NCBI GenBank assembly: GCA_905211485.1
Contig: CAJMAW010000042.1
Span: 1 to 22,029 of the forward strand
DNA from: an uncultured Lentisphaeria bacterium
Lineage (GTDB): Bacteria > Verrucomicrobiota > Lentisphaeria > Victivallales > UBA1829
Direction: 5' to 3'
Length of the DNA: 22,029 nt
In this document: positions 14,276 to 22,029 of the stretch, piece by piece
How the letters are laid out: each line of letters opens with the position of its first letter
Numbering within the stretch: position 1 is the stretch's first letter
The notes under the pieces: generated by a model
Told to the model about the DNA's origin: nothing
The model's database searches: none
What the model saw: only the letters and a program-made list of their open reading frames with translations
Program-made: the position numbers and the translations under genes

Positions 14276-16003
14276 TCAAAGACGCTTTTCAAGTTCTTCC
14301 TGAAGTTTTTTGACAAAACTTTCCAGTGTCATCTGGCCGAGCTGATCTTCTCTTCTGGAGCGGATGGCGAAGCTCCCTGTCTCCATTTCCCGGTCTCCCG
14401 CAACCGCAAGGAAGGGAATGCGCTGGTTCCGCGCGTCTTTGATCTTGGCGCCCATGCTTTCGCTCCGGATGTCGCATTCCACCTGGAAACCTGCTTTCCG
14501 AAGCTCCTTCGCCGCATTCAGGCAGTATTCGTGCTGACGTTCCGTAATCGGAATGAAGCGAACCTGTTCCGGTGCCAGCCAGAGAGGAAACGCCCCGGCA
14601 TAATGTTCCACCAGAATCCCGAAAAAGCGCTCCAGGGAGCCGAACAGCGCCCGGTGGACCATGTACGGCTGATGATGCTGGCCGTCCGCACCGACATAAT
14701 AGAGTTTGAAACGTTCCGGAAGATTGAAGTCGAACTGAATGGTCGATGTCTGCCATTCGCGTCCGATGGCATCCTTGATTTTCAGGTCGATTTTCGGCCC
14801 ATAGAAGGCTCCGCCTCCCTCGTCGACTTCATACGCCAGCCCGCTGCTCCGGATGGCGTTCTCCAGCGAGGACTGCGCCTGTTCCCAGCGCGCGGGATCC
14901 CCGACCGCCTTCTCCGGACGCGTCGAAAGATACGCCTTGATCTCTTTGAAACCAAAAGTCTTCCAGATTTTCAGACAGAAACGGAGCACTTCCTCGATTT
15001 CGCTTTCAATCTGTTCCGGGGTGCAGATGATGTGCGCATCGTCCTGCGTGAAGCCTCTGACGCGGAGCAGTCCGTGGAGAACGCCGCTTTTCTCATAGCG
15101 GTAGACCGTCCCGAGTTCCGCCCAGCGCAGCGGAAGTTCCCGGTACGAGCGGATCCGGCTCTTGTAGATTTCAATATGGAACGGGCAGTTCATCGGTTTG
15201 ACATAATAATCAATTTCGTCGATCTGCATCGGGGAATACATGCTTTCGCGGTAGAAGCCGAGGTGTCCGCTGGTTTCCCAGAGCTGGCTGCGCCCGATGT
15301 GAGGCGTATACAGCAGATCATATCCGTTTGCAAGGTGCTCCGCTCTCCAGTAGCTTTCAATCACATTGCGGATGAAGGCGCCTTTCGGATGCCAAAGCAC
15401 GAGTCCGGGACCGACGGTTTCCGAAATACTGAACAGATCCAGATCCTTCCCGAGTCTGCGGTGATCGCGTTTCTTCGCCTCTTCCATGCGGACAAGATAC
15501 GCCTTGAGCTCCTTCCTGTCGGGAAACGCCGTCCCGTAAATGCGCTGGAGCATGGGATTCTTTTCATTGCCCCGGTAATAGGAGCCCGCAACGCTCAGAA
15601 GCTTGACCGCGCCGATTTCGGACGTGTTGTCCACATGGGGCCCGCGGCAGAGATCCAGAAAATCTCCGCAGCGGTACATGCTGATGACTTCCCCTTCGGG
15701 AATGTCTGCAAGCCGTTCGAGCTTGTACGGCTGTTTTTTCCCTTCGAGAAGTTTCTGCGCTTCTTCGCGCGGGACTTCGATCCTTTCAAACGGAAGTCTC
15801 TTTGCTGCGATTTCCGCGATTTTCTCTTCGATTTTCTCCAGATCCTCCGCGCTGAGCCGGGCGGAAAGATCGAAGTCGTAATAGAATCCGTCCTCCGTGG
15901 CGGGGCCGATATCGAATTTCGCATCCGGATAGAGTTCCTGAACCGCGGCCGCCATCACGTGGGCCGCACTGTGCCTGAGTGTTTCAATGGGAAATTTTGA
16001 CAT
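14276..16003 (-). CDS. thrS: Threonine--tRNA ligase, form without TGS domain
   Basis: Predicted 575 residues; many bacterial ThrRS have about 640. It charges tRNA-Thr and edits Ser-tRNA-Thr. The protein begins almost directly with the editing domain: HSAAH at 11-15 and CRGPHV at 119-124 supply the editing histidines and cysteine. The catalytic class II core has the zinc ligands Cys273 (MNCPFH), His324 (DDAHI) and His450 (MVHRALFGSLERF), with the same spacing (51 and 126) as in the E. coli enzyme. The C-terminal anticodon-binding domain is complete. The N-terminal TGS domain (about 60 residues) is absent, and no in-frame upstream sequence restores it. AGGACAGGA precedes the ATG. First gene of the translation cluster. 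Confidence 0.97.
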   Translation of the reverse strand: MSKFPIETLRHSAAHVMAAAVQELYPDAKFDIGPATEDGFYYDFDLSARLSAEDLEKIEEKIAEIAAKRLPFERIEVPREEAQKLLEGKKQPYKLERLADIPEGEVISMYRCGDFLDLCRGPHVDNTSEIGAVKLLSVAGSYYRGNEKNPMLQRIYGTAFPDRKELKAYLVRMEEAKKRDHRRLGKDLDLFSISETVGPGLVLWHPKGAFIRNVIESYWRAEHLANGYDLLYTPHIGRSQLWETSGHLGFYRESMYSPMQIDEIDYYVKPMNCPFHIEIYKSRIRSYRELPLRWAELGTVYRYEKSGVLHGLLRVRGFTQDDAHIICTPEQIESEIEEVLRFCLKIWKTFGFKEIKAYLSTRPEKAVGDPARWEQAQSSLENAIRSSGLAYEVDEGGGAFYGPKIDLKIKDAIGREWQTSTIQFDFNLPERFKLYYVGADGQHHQPYMVHRALFGSLERFFGILVEHYAGAFPLWLAPEQVRFIPITERQHEYCLNAAKELRKAGFQVECDIRSESMGAKIKDARNQRIPFLAVAGDREMETGSFAIRSRREDQLGQMTLESFVKKLQEELEKRL

Positions 16004-16050
16004 TTTGTCCTGTCCTTGTCCAAATGAGATTCCGAACGTTTCATCCTGTT

Positions 16051-16079
16051 AAGATACACCCCGAAGTGAAAACTATCAA
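16051..16079 (-). promoter_or_regulatory. Likely promoter of thrS and the translation cluster
   Basis: On the minus strand TTGATA (16074-16079) and TATCTT (16051-16056) are 17 bases apart. The transcript would start about 40 bases before the thrS ATG, leaving no room for a T-box leader. Confidence 0.5.
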
Positions 16080-16110
16080 AGGAGTATCGTGATAAAATGA
16101 TGAAAAATAC

Positions 16111-16138
16111 TGGCAATGTCGGAAAGGAGAGTTATATT
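16111..16138 (+). promoter_or_regulatory. Possible promoter for the ABC module
   Basis: TGGCAA (16111-16116) and TATATT (16133-16138) on the plus strand, 16 bases apart, about 120 bases before the first gene of the module. The -10 is good, the -35 weak. It would be divergent from the thrS promoter. Confidence 0.25.
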
Positions 16139-16260
16139 GTGTGGAATGTGGGCCGTCCCTGCCGGGAAACCGCCGGGCCGCGGGATGTTTTTTTCTTGTC
16201 CCTGAAAATTTGGAACGCTGTCTGTTTATTGATCTTGCAGCTGATTGGAGAGTCTGAGCC

Positions 16261-18936
16261 GTGATAATCAAAACGCCGCAGCCGTCATCATCATTATCAT
16301 CTTTATCTTCAGGTTTGTCCTGTTCCGCTTTTTCCCTTTTTTCCCTTTTTTCCCGTTGTTTCAGTTTTTTCTTTGTTTCCCGGGTGTCCGCAGGGGGTGC
16401 GGGGGGAATTCTCCTGATGCTTTTCCTTTCCGTCTGGAGTCCATTGCTGCTGCATTCGGCGGATGTGAGTGTCACCCGCGCAAGGATCAGTTCCGGACTC
16501 ACGCTCCGCATGTCCCGTTACGCATGGGGAAATTTTGAATGCCATGTGGAAAACAGCGGGGACAGGGCTCATGAAGTGGTGGTCCGTTCGGTCGCGCAGG
16601 ACGGGGCGCCGCAACTGAATGTTTTTTCCCGCGCCATGAAAATACCCCCCCGGACCGTGGTGGACTATAAAATGCCGCTCCTGATTGAAAATTCCGAAAA
16701 ATTCAATGCGGAGGTGTTTGTCGACGGGAACCGCCTGCCTTTTTCTCAGGAAAGCGAATACAATATCCGCCTGCTCAGTCCGAGAGAATCCCAGGTTGCG
16801 ATTCTGAATGACGGTGATGAATCCATGGGCGCGTTTGTCCAGCTGCCCGGCTTCAAAGGGAAACTTTACTCCACGGTCTTTTCTTCACACACGCTGCCGG
16901 TGGACAGGAACCTGCTGGAACATTACCGCGCGCTGATCGTTTACAAACCGGACTTCTCCAGATTCCATTCGGATGTGTATGCCGCCATACTGGAATATGT
17001 CGCGAACGGAGGGCGTATACTGTTTGCGGATCCCGACACGATTCTCAAGGCGGCCGGGACTCCGCTGAACGCGCTTCTTCCCGTCGAACCTCTCCGTGTG
17101 CGGGAGACGGAGGAAATCCCGGCTTTGAAGGAACTGTTCCCTGACTTTCAGGGTTTTCCCCCCGGAGCGCGGATCCGTTTCCTGGATTCCGTTCCGAAGG
17201 GAAGAGGCGTAACCCTTCTGACACAGGATGCGGCGCCGCTGATCCGGGAATCCGCATTTGGTCTGGGAACGGTGAAAATGATTGCCTTTGCGCCGTCGGA
17301 GACGCATTTTTCGGCGGACCGCGTCACCTGGGAGAATCTTTTGAAGTACCTGTTTGCCGGCCAGAACTTCGATTCGGAACGGAATTCCTTTGTTGAGCCT
17401 CTGGACAAACTTACGGGTTTTTCCGTTCCGCGGATTTCGGTTGTGCGCCGTCTGCTTTTTCTGTATCTTTTGCTGATCGGCGTGATTCTGCTGGCGGGGG
17501 CGCTTTTCAAGCGTGCGGGGCTTTCCTGGCTGGCCGCGGGTCTCTGCGCCGTACTGATGACGGGGCACATTCTCCGGAAAGCCGGGGAAACCGTGGGGGC
17601 CAGGGAATCGCTGCTTGCGGATATTCAGATCCGGAATCTTTCGCCTGTCCTGCTGACGGAAAGTTACGTTTCATATTTCGCTTCCGGCGCGCGGGAGGTC
17701 GATATCGCCGCGGAAGGCGAACGCGGCAGTTTCATGCTGATTCCTCCGGAGGGACCGGGGTATTTAGCGGCGCTTTTCGGAGCATCGTACGGCGGATCTC
17801 CCGTTTCTTATGGGGGGGGCGGAGAAAACGGAGCGTCCTATACTCCCTACGGAAGCGAGCCCGGGACGGCGGGAGGGGAGGGGTGGGTCAATCACGGCCC
17901 TTCCATTCAGACTGCGGCGCCCGCGGAGTTCCGGACCGGGGATTCGGGGAAGGCATCCATTCACGGACTGAACATTCCATCCCGGACGAGCCGTCAGTTC
18001 ATGTTTTTCAGTGCGCCTGCGTTTGTATCCGGGGAAGGGGCTTTTCCGGAAGGGGAGTCTCCTGAACTTCTACTGACGGGGAAGGGATGGTCCCTGAAGC
18101 CGTGGAAGGCTCCCGGGGACTGGGTCTGCGAGTCGGCTTTCGCGGTCTTTCCTGGGGGGACCGTTCCTCTGGAAAAGGATTCTTCCGGCAGTTATGTCCT
18201 TGCTTCCGGCGAACCCGTGTTCAACGACACGCTTCTCAAGAGCGTGCGGGAAGCGATGGCGGCGGGCTTTTCCAGGGAAATCCCATATCTGGCCTTTCTG
18301 ACGCAGCTCGGGGATTCCGATTCCGGATTGAAGGCGGATGGAGAACCGCTTCTGCAGGGCAAGCGCATTCTTGTCGTTCCCGCGAAGGTTACGGCGGAGC
18401 AGAGCAGAGTGCGTATTCCGGGAAAGGGAATTCTGCTCTTCCCCGCGGACACGATTTCAGGGAGAGTGATCAAAGCCAACCGCATTGTCCCGGATCCGGA
18501 CATGCCCTGCCAGCTGGGATTCTCCTATGAAATCGGATTTGCTCTTCCTTCCTGGCTGATGACGGGATTCCGGCCGGAACGGATCACGGTGAAGCTGAAA
18601 TATTCCCATGGCGGCGGTGTGCGCCTGGTGCCGAGTCTCCGCCTCTCCGGGAAGGAGACCCCGGGTGAAGAGGAGACACAGCAGGAGAAAAATGATCCGC
18701 GCTATCTTGACGGCCGTGACGCGGGAGGGAATACATTTGTATTTGAAGGGGAGGATCTGCTCCGGGTGTTCGGCCCTCTGGACGGCAGGGCTCAGCTGAG
18801 GATAGACAGTCTGCCTCTTTCCATCCTGGGGACTTCCGAAGAACAGCTGTACCGTGCCTCGAGCTGGTTCCTTCAGGACATGGAGCTGACTCTTGAGGGG
18901 AGTCTGCCGGAATCTCTGGTGCCGCTGAAGCTGTAG
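16261..18936 (+). CDS. Large exported or membrane-anchored protein of an ABC module (GATase-like/DUF4350-like region)
   Basis: Up to 891 residues from a GTG at 16261 with GGAGAG upstream. The first 50 residues are Ser/Phe-rich low complexity, so a later start (ATG at 16417) is possible; both keep the hydrophobic export signal that ends at about LLLHSA (residues 61-66). Residues 70-165 look like a beta-sandwich. Residues 175-370 resemble a class I GATase-like fold, including HYRALIVYKPDFSRF (221-235) and YVANGGRILFADP (246-258), as in DUF4350/GldG-type proteins. Two membrane helices follow (about 397-416 and 419-436), then a Gly/Ser/Tyr-rich stretch (505-545) and a large soluble C-terminal region. 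No catalytic residues are evident. It precedes an ABC ATPase and permease on the same strand, as gliding/envelope GldG-type partners do. Family call is tentative. Confidence 0.75.
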   Translation: MIIKTPQPSSSLSSLSSGLSCSAFSLFSLFSRCFSFFFVSRVSAGGAGGILLMLFLSVWSPLLLHSADVSVTRARISSGLTLRMSRYAWGNFECHVENSGDRAHEVVVRSVAQDGAPQLNVFSRAMKIPPRTVVDYKMPLLIENSEKFNAEVFVDGNRLPFSQESEYNIRLLSPRESQVAILNDGDESMGAFVQLPGFKGKLYSTVFSSHTLPVDRNLLEHYRALIVYKPDFSRFHSDVYAAILEYVANGGRILFADPDTILKAAGTPLNALLPVEPLRVRETEEIPALKELFPDFQGFPPGARIRFLDSVPKGRGVTLLTQDAAPLIRESAFGLGTVKMIAFAPSETHFSADRVTWENLLKYLFAGQNFDSERNSFVEPLDKLTGFSVPRISVVRRLLFLYLLLIGVILLAGALFKRAGLSWLAAGLCAVLMTGHILRKAGETVGARESLLADIQIRNLSPVLLTESYVSYFASGAREVDIAAEGERGSFMLIPPEGPGYLAALFGASYGGSPVSYGGGGENGASYTPYGSEPGTAGGEGWVNHGPSIQTAAPAEFRTGDSGKASIHGLNIPSRTSRQFMFFSAPAFVSGEGAFPEGESPELLLTGKGWSLKPWKAPGDWVCESAFAVFPGGTVPLEKDSSGSYVLASGEPVFNDTLLKSVREAMAAGFSREIPYLAFLTQLGDSDSGLKADGEPLLQGKRILVVPAKVTAEQSRVRIPGKGILLFPADTISGRVIKANRIVPDPDMPCQLGFSYEIGFALPSWLMTGFRPERITVKLKYSHGGGVRLVPSLRLSGKETPGEEETQQEKNDPRYLDGRDAGGNTFVFEGEDLLRVFGPLDGRAQLRIDSLPLSILGTSEEQLYRASSWFLQDMELTLEGSLPESLVPLKL

Positions 18937-19124
18937 GAGCTTCTGAAGCCGTATTCGCTGCTTCCGGGACATGTTTTTTCCACACCCTTCTCTTCTGGCG
19001 GGAGCGATATACGCGGCGGGGAAAAAGGGAACCCGAGTGAGCCAGAACTGGATGCTTGGTTTGATGTAAGAAATTTTAAGAAAAATGGAAGACTTTTTGA
19101 GAACTTGAGAAAGGAAAGGCCCCG

Positions 19125-20072
19125 ATGATAAGAACGGAGCGTCTGACAAAGAATTTCGGGCAGGACAGAGGAGTCTTTGATGTCAATCTTGAAGTGCCGA
19201 AGGGTTGCATTTACGGTTTTGTCGGGCACAACGGCGCAGGCAAGACCACTGCGATCCGGATTCTCTGCGGATTGCTGAAACCCGATTCCGGGAAGGCGTT
19301 CATCGGGGGAGTCGAGGTAAACGGGAAAAATCTTGCGGGGATCAAGCGCAACATCGGGTATATGCCGGACATCACGGGTGTGTATGAACAGATGAGCGTG
19401 TGGGAGTTTCTGGATTTTTACGGGGCGGCGTTCAAGATTCCGCCGAAGATCCGGAAACAGCGCATTGAAGAGGTGCTGAACATCACGCATGCGCTGGAAA
19501 TGATAGATTATCAGATGACGTCTCTTTCCCGCGGCATGCGCCAGCGGATCGGACTTGCGAAAACCCTTATTCACGATCCGGAGGTGCTGATTCTGGACGA
19601 GCCCGCGGGCGGACTGGATCCGCAGGCCCGGATTGAAATGCGCCATACGATTGAGGGACTCAAACATCTCGGGAAGACGATTTTGCTTTCAAGTCACATT
19701 CTGCCGGAACTGGCGACCATTTGCGATCTGGTCGGGATCATCAACAAAGGGCGTCTTCTGGCGCAGGGCACGGTTCGCGAGATCAGCGAACAGCTTCAGG
19801 AGAATGTGGGCATTCTGATCACGGTGGATTCAGACGTTTCGGAAGCGCTATCGATTCTGAAACGCATAGAAGGTGTGGAATCGGCCCGTCAGGTGGACAA
19901 GAACCAGATCGGGATCACCTTTTCGGCCAGTCGGGATTCGATTGGCGCACTGCTTACGCTGCTTGTCCGGAACGGAATCCGGGTCCGCTGGTTTGCTGAG
20001 AACGAAGCGGATCTGGAGCACGTTTTCATGAACATCACATCCGGAAGGGAAGAAACGGGACACGCGAGATGA
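19125..20072 (+). CDS. ABC transporter ATP-binding protein
   Basis: Predicted 315 residues. It would hydrolyse ATP to drive the ABC-2 type permease encoded next. Seen: Walker A GHNGAGKTT 34-42, signature LSRGMRQR 134-141 (in place of LSGGQ), Walker B LILDEP 155-160, D-loop GGLDP 162-166 and switch His191 in SSHIL. The Q-loop position reads GYMPDITGVYE (78-88), without the usual glutamine; such GYMPD..GVY forms occur in an ABC-2 ATPase subgroup. Residues about 225-305 form a C-terminal extension common in this type. AAAGGAAAGG lies before the ATG. It starts 188 bases after the upstream protein and overlaps the permease gene by four bases (ATGA), so ATPase and permease are translationally coupled. 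Confidence 0.95.
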   Translation: MIRTERLTKNFGQDRGVFDVNLEVPKGCIYGFVGHNGAGKTTAIRILCGLLKPDSGKAFIGGVEVNGKNLAGIKRNIGYMPDITGVYEQMSVWEFLDFYGAAFKIPPKIRKQRIEEVLNITHALEMIDYQMTSLSRGMRQRIGLAKTLIHDPEVLILDEPAGGLDPQARIEMRHTIEGLKHLGKTILLSSHILPELATICDLVGIINKGRLLAQGTVREISEQLQENVGILITVDSDVSEALSILKRIEGVESARQVDKNQIGITFSASRDSIGALLTLLVRNGIRVRWFAENEADLEHVFMNITSGREETGHAR

Positions 20073-21850
20073 TGACAGGGAATCCGATTTTCAAACGGGA
20101 ATTCATTTCCCATGCCCGTTCCTGGAAGACGCGTCTTCTGGTGGGGGGCTATCTTCTGGTTCTTTCCGCGCTGCTGCTGGCGCTGTGGCCGAGCGGCGGA
20201 GTGCAGTCGGTGGTGACGGAGGGGGCGCGGAGGATCTTCGCCATGTTTTTCTGTACGAATCTGGCTCTTCTTCTGCTGCTGATTCCGGCGTTTTCCGCGA
20301 CATCCATTACCGTGGAACGGGAAAGCGGAACGTATCCGGCTCTTTTTATCACGCTGCTTTCGCCCTTTGACATCATGTGGGGTAAGCTGTCAGCCTCCAT
20401 TCTGATGATTCTGATCCTGACGCTTCTTTCCATGCCCATTGCGGCGCTCTGCGCTCTGACCGGCGGTGTGGATCTGGAGTTCATGATGAAAATCATGCTT
20501 CTTCTGTTCATGACCGCGATCAGCTACGGGCTTCTGGGGCTTGCCTGCAGTGCGGTCTGCGCGCGCAGCATGAGTTCGGTGCTTCTGAATTATGTGTTCA
20601 TTCTTCTGCTGGCGGGGGCGACCTGGCTTCCGGCGGAACTGCTTTCCAATCTGCTTCCTCCGGGGTTCAATGCGGCGTGGCAGATCATCCGGAGCATCAG
20701 CCCGTTCGACGCGATTCTCTTTCTGCTGTATCCGGACCGCTACCGCATGACAATGAATGTGGAATTGTCGTCCATGGTTCTGACGCCCTACAATGTATTT
20801 CTTCTGACATCATGCGTGATGACGGTTCTGGCGTTTCTGGTCTTTTTCCGGAATGTTCTCCGCCCCGTCCGGAAATCGAAACAGCGGAAGGGAGAGGTCT
20901 ACACGGAGACGAAGAAGGCTTTGAAACGGAAACTCACCTTCCCGTTCTATCTTTTTGATCCGCTGAAACGGAAGAAACCGATCGGGCGCTTTCAGAATCC
21001 GGTGTTCATAGCGGAGATGAGGAACCGTCTGTTTTCCAATCCCCAGTTCATGATCCGGACGGTGTCGGCGATTTTCATTCTGAGCATGACGCTGCTGACT
21101 CTGATCTGTTTTCAGTTCGGCACGGCTCTGCGTCCGGGGCTGGTCCGGATGGCGGCGATTGTGTTTCAGATCGGGGTTGTGGCGATGCTGGCACCCGGGG
21201 TGAGCAGCGGACTGATTACCGATGAGATCACGGGGGGAACCTTCACGGCGCTGCGCATGACTCCGCTGACTCCGGCGACTCTGATTTTCGGGAAACTGAA
21301 AGCCACGTTCTTCTATGCGCTGATCTTCATCGTGAGCAGTGTGTTTGTGCTGCTGGCGATGGCGTATCTGGAACCGCAGGACGTGTTCCCGGAGACCTCG
21401 GTTCTGAATCCGGAGTTCTGGCGGGAGCTTCTGGAGCGGATCCGGATGGAGGAGAACTGGTTTGCACGGTTCTGGGAGATCTACTGGCGGATTTTCGTCT
21501 GGGTGGCGATCCTTCTTCTGAGTACGATGACGTTTCTCTGCGGCGGGCTTTTCGCCTCCGCGTTTTCCCGGACGACCGCCATCGCGACGGCTCTTGCCTA
21601 CGGCATTACCGGAATCATCTGCATTGTGACGCTTCTTCCGCTTGCGCTGGAAGAAAAACTTTCCTACGGTCTTTCCTTTGCTCTTCTCTCCTTCAATCCG
21701 ATTGTCGCCGCGATGCAGGCGACGGGTGACTCTTTTGCCAACTATCCCGGGCTCTGGCTCCGGAACATGCTTTCTCTTGCGCTTCTGATTCTTTTTTTCC
21801 TTGCCGCTTCCATGGGCAGGGTATGGTTTCTCTTCCGCAGGCAGAAGTGA
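20069..21850 (+). CDS. ABC-2 type permease, internally duplicated
   Basis: Predicted 593 residues with about twelve membrane helices in two halves. Each half begins with NP(I/V)F plus a charged amphipathic segment (5-22 and 310-330) and contains the ABC-2 motif around a GKL: residues 77-112 (TSITVERESGTYPALF then GKLSAS) match 379-415 (SGLITDEITGGTFTAL then GKLKAT). A very basic cytoplasmic linker (about 262-308) joins them. A duplicated permease could work as a single-chain pore with a dimer of the neighbouring ATPase. The gene overlaps the ATPase gene by four bases. ABC-2 transporters usually export polysaccharides, lipids or drugs, or act in envelope machines; the substrate here is unknown. 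Confidence 0.93.
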   Translation: MMTGNPIFKREFISHARSWKTRLLVGGYLLVLSALLLALWPSGGVQSVVTEGARRIFAMFFCTNLALLLLLIPAFSATSITVERESGTYPALFITLLSPFDIMWGKLSASILMILILTLLSMPIAALCALTGGVDLEFMMKIMLLLFMTAISYGLLGLACSAVCARSMSSVLLNYVFILLLAGATWLPAELLSNLLPPGFNAAWQIIRSISPFDAILFLLYPDRYRMTMNVELSSMVLTPYNVFLLTSCVMTVLAFLVFFRNVLRPVRKSKQRKGEVYTETKKALKRKLTFPFYLFDPLKRKKPIGRFQNPVFIAEMRNRLFSNPQFMIRTVSAIFILSMTLLTLICFQFGTALRPGLVRMAAIVFQIGVVAMLAPGVSSGLITDEITGGTFTALRMTPLTPATLIFGKLKATFFYALIFIVSSVFVLLAMAYLEPQDVFPETSVLNPEFWRELLERIRMEENWFARFWEIYWRIFVWVAILLLSTMTFLCGGLFASAFSRTTAIATALAYGITGIICIVTLLPLALEEKLSYGLSFALLSFNPIVAAMQATGDSFANYPGLWLRNMLSLALLILFFLAASMGRVWFLFRRQK

Positions 21851-21932
21851 GCGTTCGGGGAAAACGGGCTGAGACGGGAAAGAAAACGGTTTTGCACCGG
21901 ATTGTATGTATGACAGTATTACGGAACAGAAA

Positions 21933-22029
21933 ATGCTTGCAAAAAGAATTATTCCCTGTCTGGACGTGACGGGGGGACGGGTCGTCAAAGGAGTTCACTT
22001 CGTGGATCTGGCGGATGCCGGGGATCCGG
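21933..22029 (+). CDS. hisF: Imidazole glycerol phosphate synthase subunit HisF, 5' part only
   Basis: The first 32 codons are present and the gene runs off the right edge. MLAKRIIPCLDV followed by GGRVVKGVHFVDLADAGDP is the unmistakable N-terminus of HisF, the cyclase of histidine biosynthesis; Asp11, one of its two catalytic aspartates, is present. An in-frame ATG at 21906 would add nine residues, but the start at 21933 matches the family. Only a weak GGAAC precedes it. It lies 82 bases after the permease gene with no terminator between, so it may be read through from the ABC module. Confidence 0.95.
   Translation, partial: MLAKRIIPCLDVTGGRVVKGVHFVDLADAGDP

Noticed and set aside
16004..16050. 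T-box leader before thrS
   Set aside because: The likely transcript start leaves only about 40 bases before the ATG and no T-box sequence is present.

Overview
This window looks like chromosomal DNA of a moderately GC-rich bacterium. The secreted DUF4091-type protein, the secreted helical-repeat protein, the GH36-like glycosidase and the overall style resemble Lentisphaerota (Victivallis-like) or other PVC-superphylum members. That placement is inference from gene content; no marker here proves it. Nearly all coding sequence can be assigned, and no phage, insertion sequence, CRISPR array or integrase is visible.

Layout, left to right. (1) 1-757 is an AT-rich stretch with no convincing gene; the extreme left edge may be the start codon of a minus-strand gene. 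(2) 758-6378 holds a minus-strand carbohydrate-related set, read right to left: a PfkB/ribokinase-like sugar kinase, a secreted DUF4091 glycoside-hydrolase-like protein, and a secreted 844-residue protein with a helical N-terminal part and a possible CBM9-like C-terminal part. The last two overlap by one base (TAATG). The set ends in a 13-bp hairpin and then a rho-independent terminator. (3) 6703-6778 is tRNA-Cys(GCA) on the minus strand. Behind it on the plus strand lies a compact run of hairpins ending in a strong terminator, then a GH36-like alpha-galactosidase gene (7212-8789). (4) 8790-9255 is a convergent intergenic region with a near-consensus plus-strand promoter, a possible small RNA, a long pyrimidine tract and the pheT terminator.

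(5) 9256-16003 is the classic translation cluster on the minus strand, in the order thrS-infC-rpmI-rplT-pheS-pheT, as in many bacteria. infC appears to begin at a non-AUG (AUC) codon, a hallmark of IF3 autoregulation. ThrS lacks the N-terminal TGS domain. A strong terminator separates rplT from pheS. (6) 16261-21850 is a plus-strand three-gene membrane module: a large exported or membrane-anchored protein with a GATase-like/DUF4350-like region, an ABC ATPase and a two-fold duplicated ABC-2 permease. The ATPase and permease genes overlap by four bases. (7) The right edge cuts into hisF (histidine biosynthesis).

How the parts may work together: the carbohydrate genes suggest a saprophytic or gut-type lifestyle, with extracellular glycan handling (DUF4091 and partner), intracellular alpha-galactoside hydrolysis (GH36) and sugar phosphorylation (kinase). 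The ABC module probably exports or remodels something at the envelope; its substrate cannot be read from sequence. The parts most worth a second look are the multi-hairpin RNA element at 6902-7087, the possible small RNA at about 8909-9043, the infC start and the uncharacterised 844-residue secreted protein.
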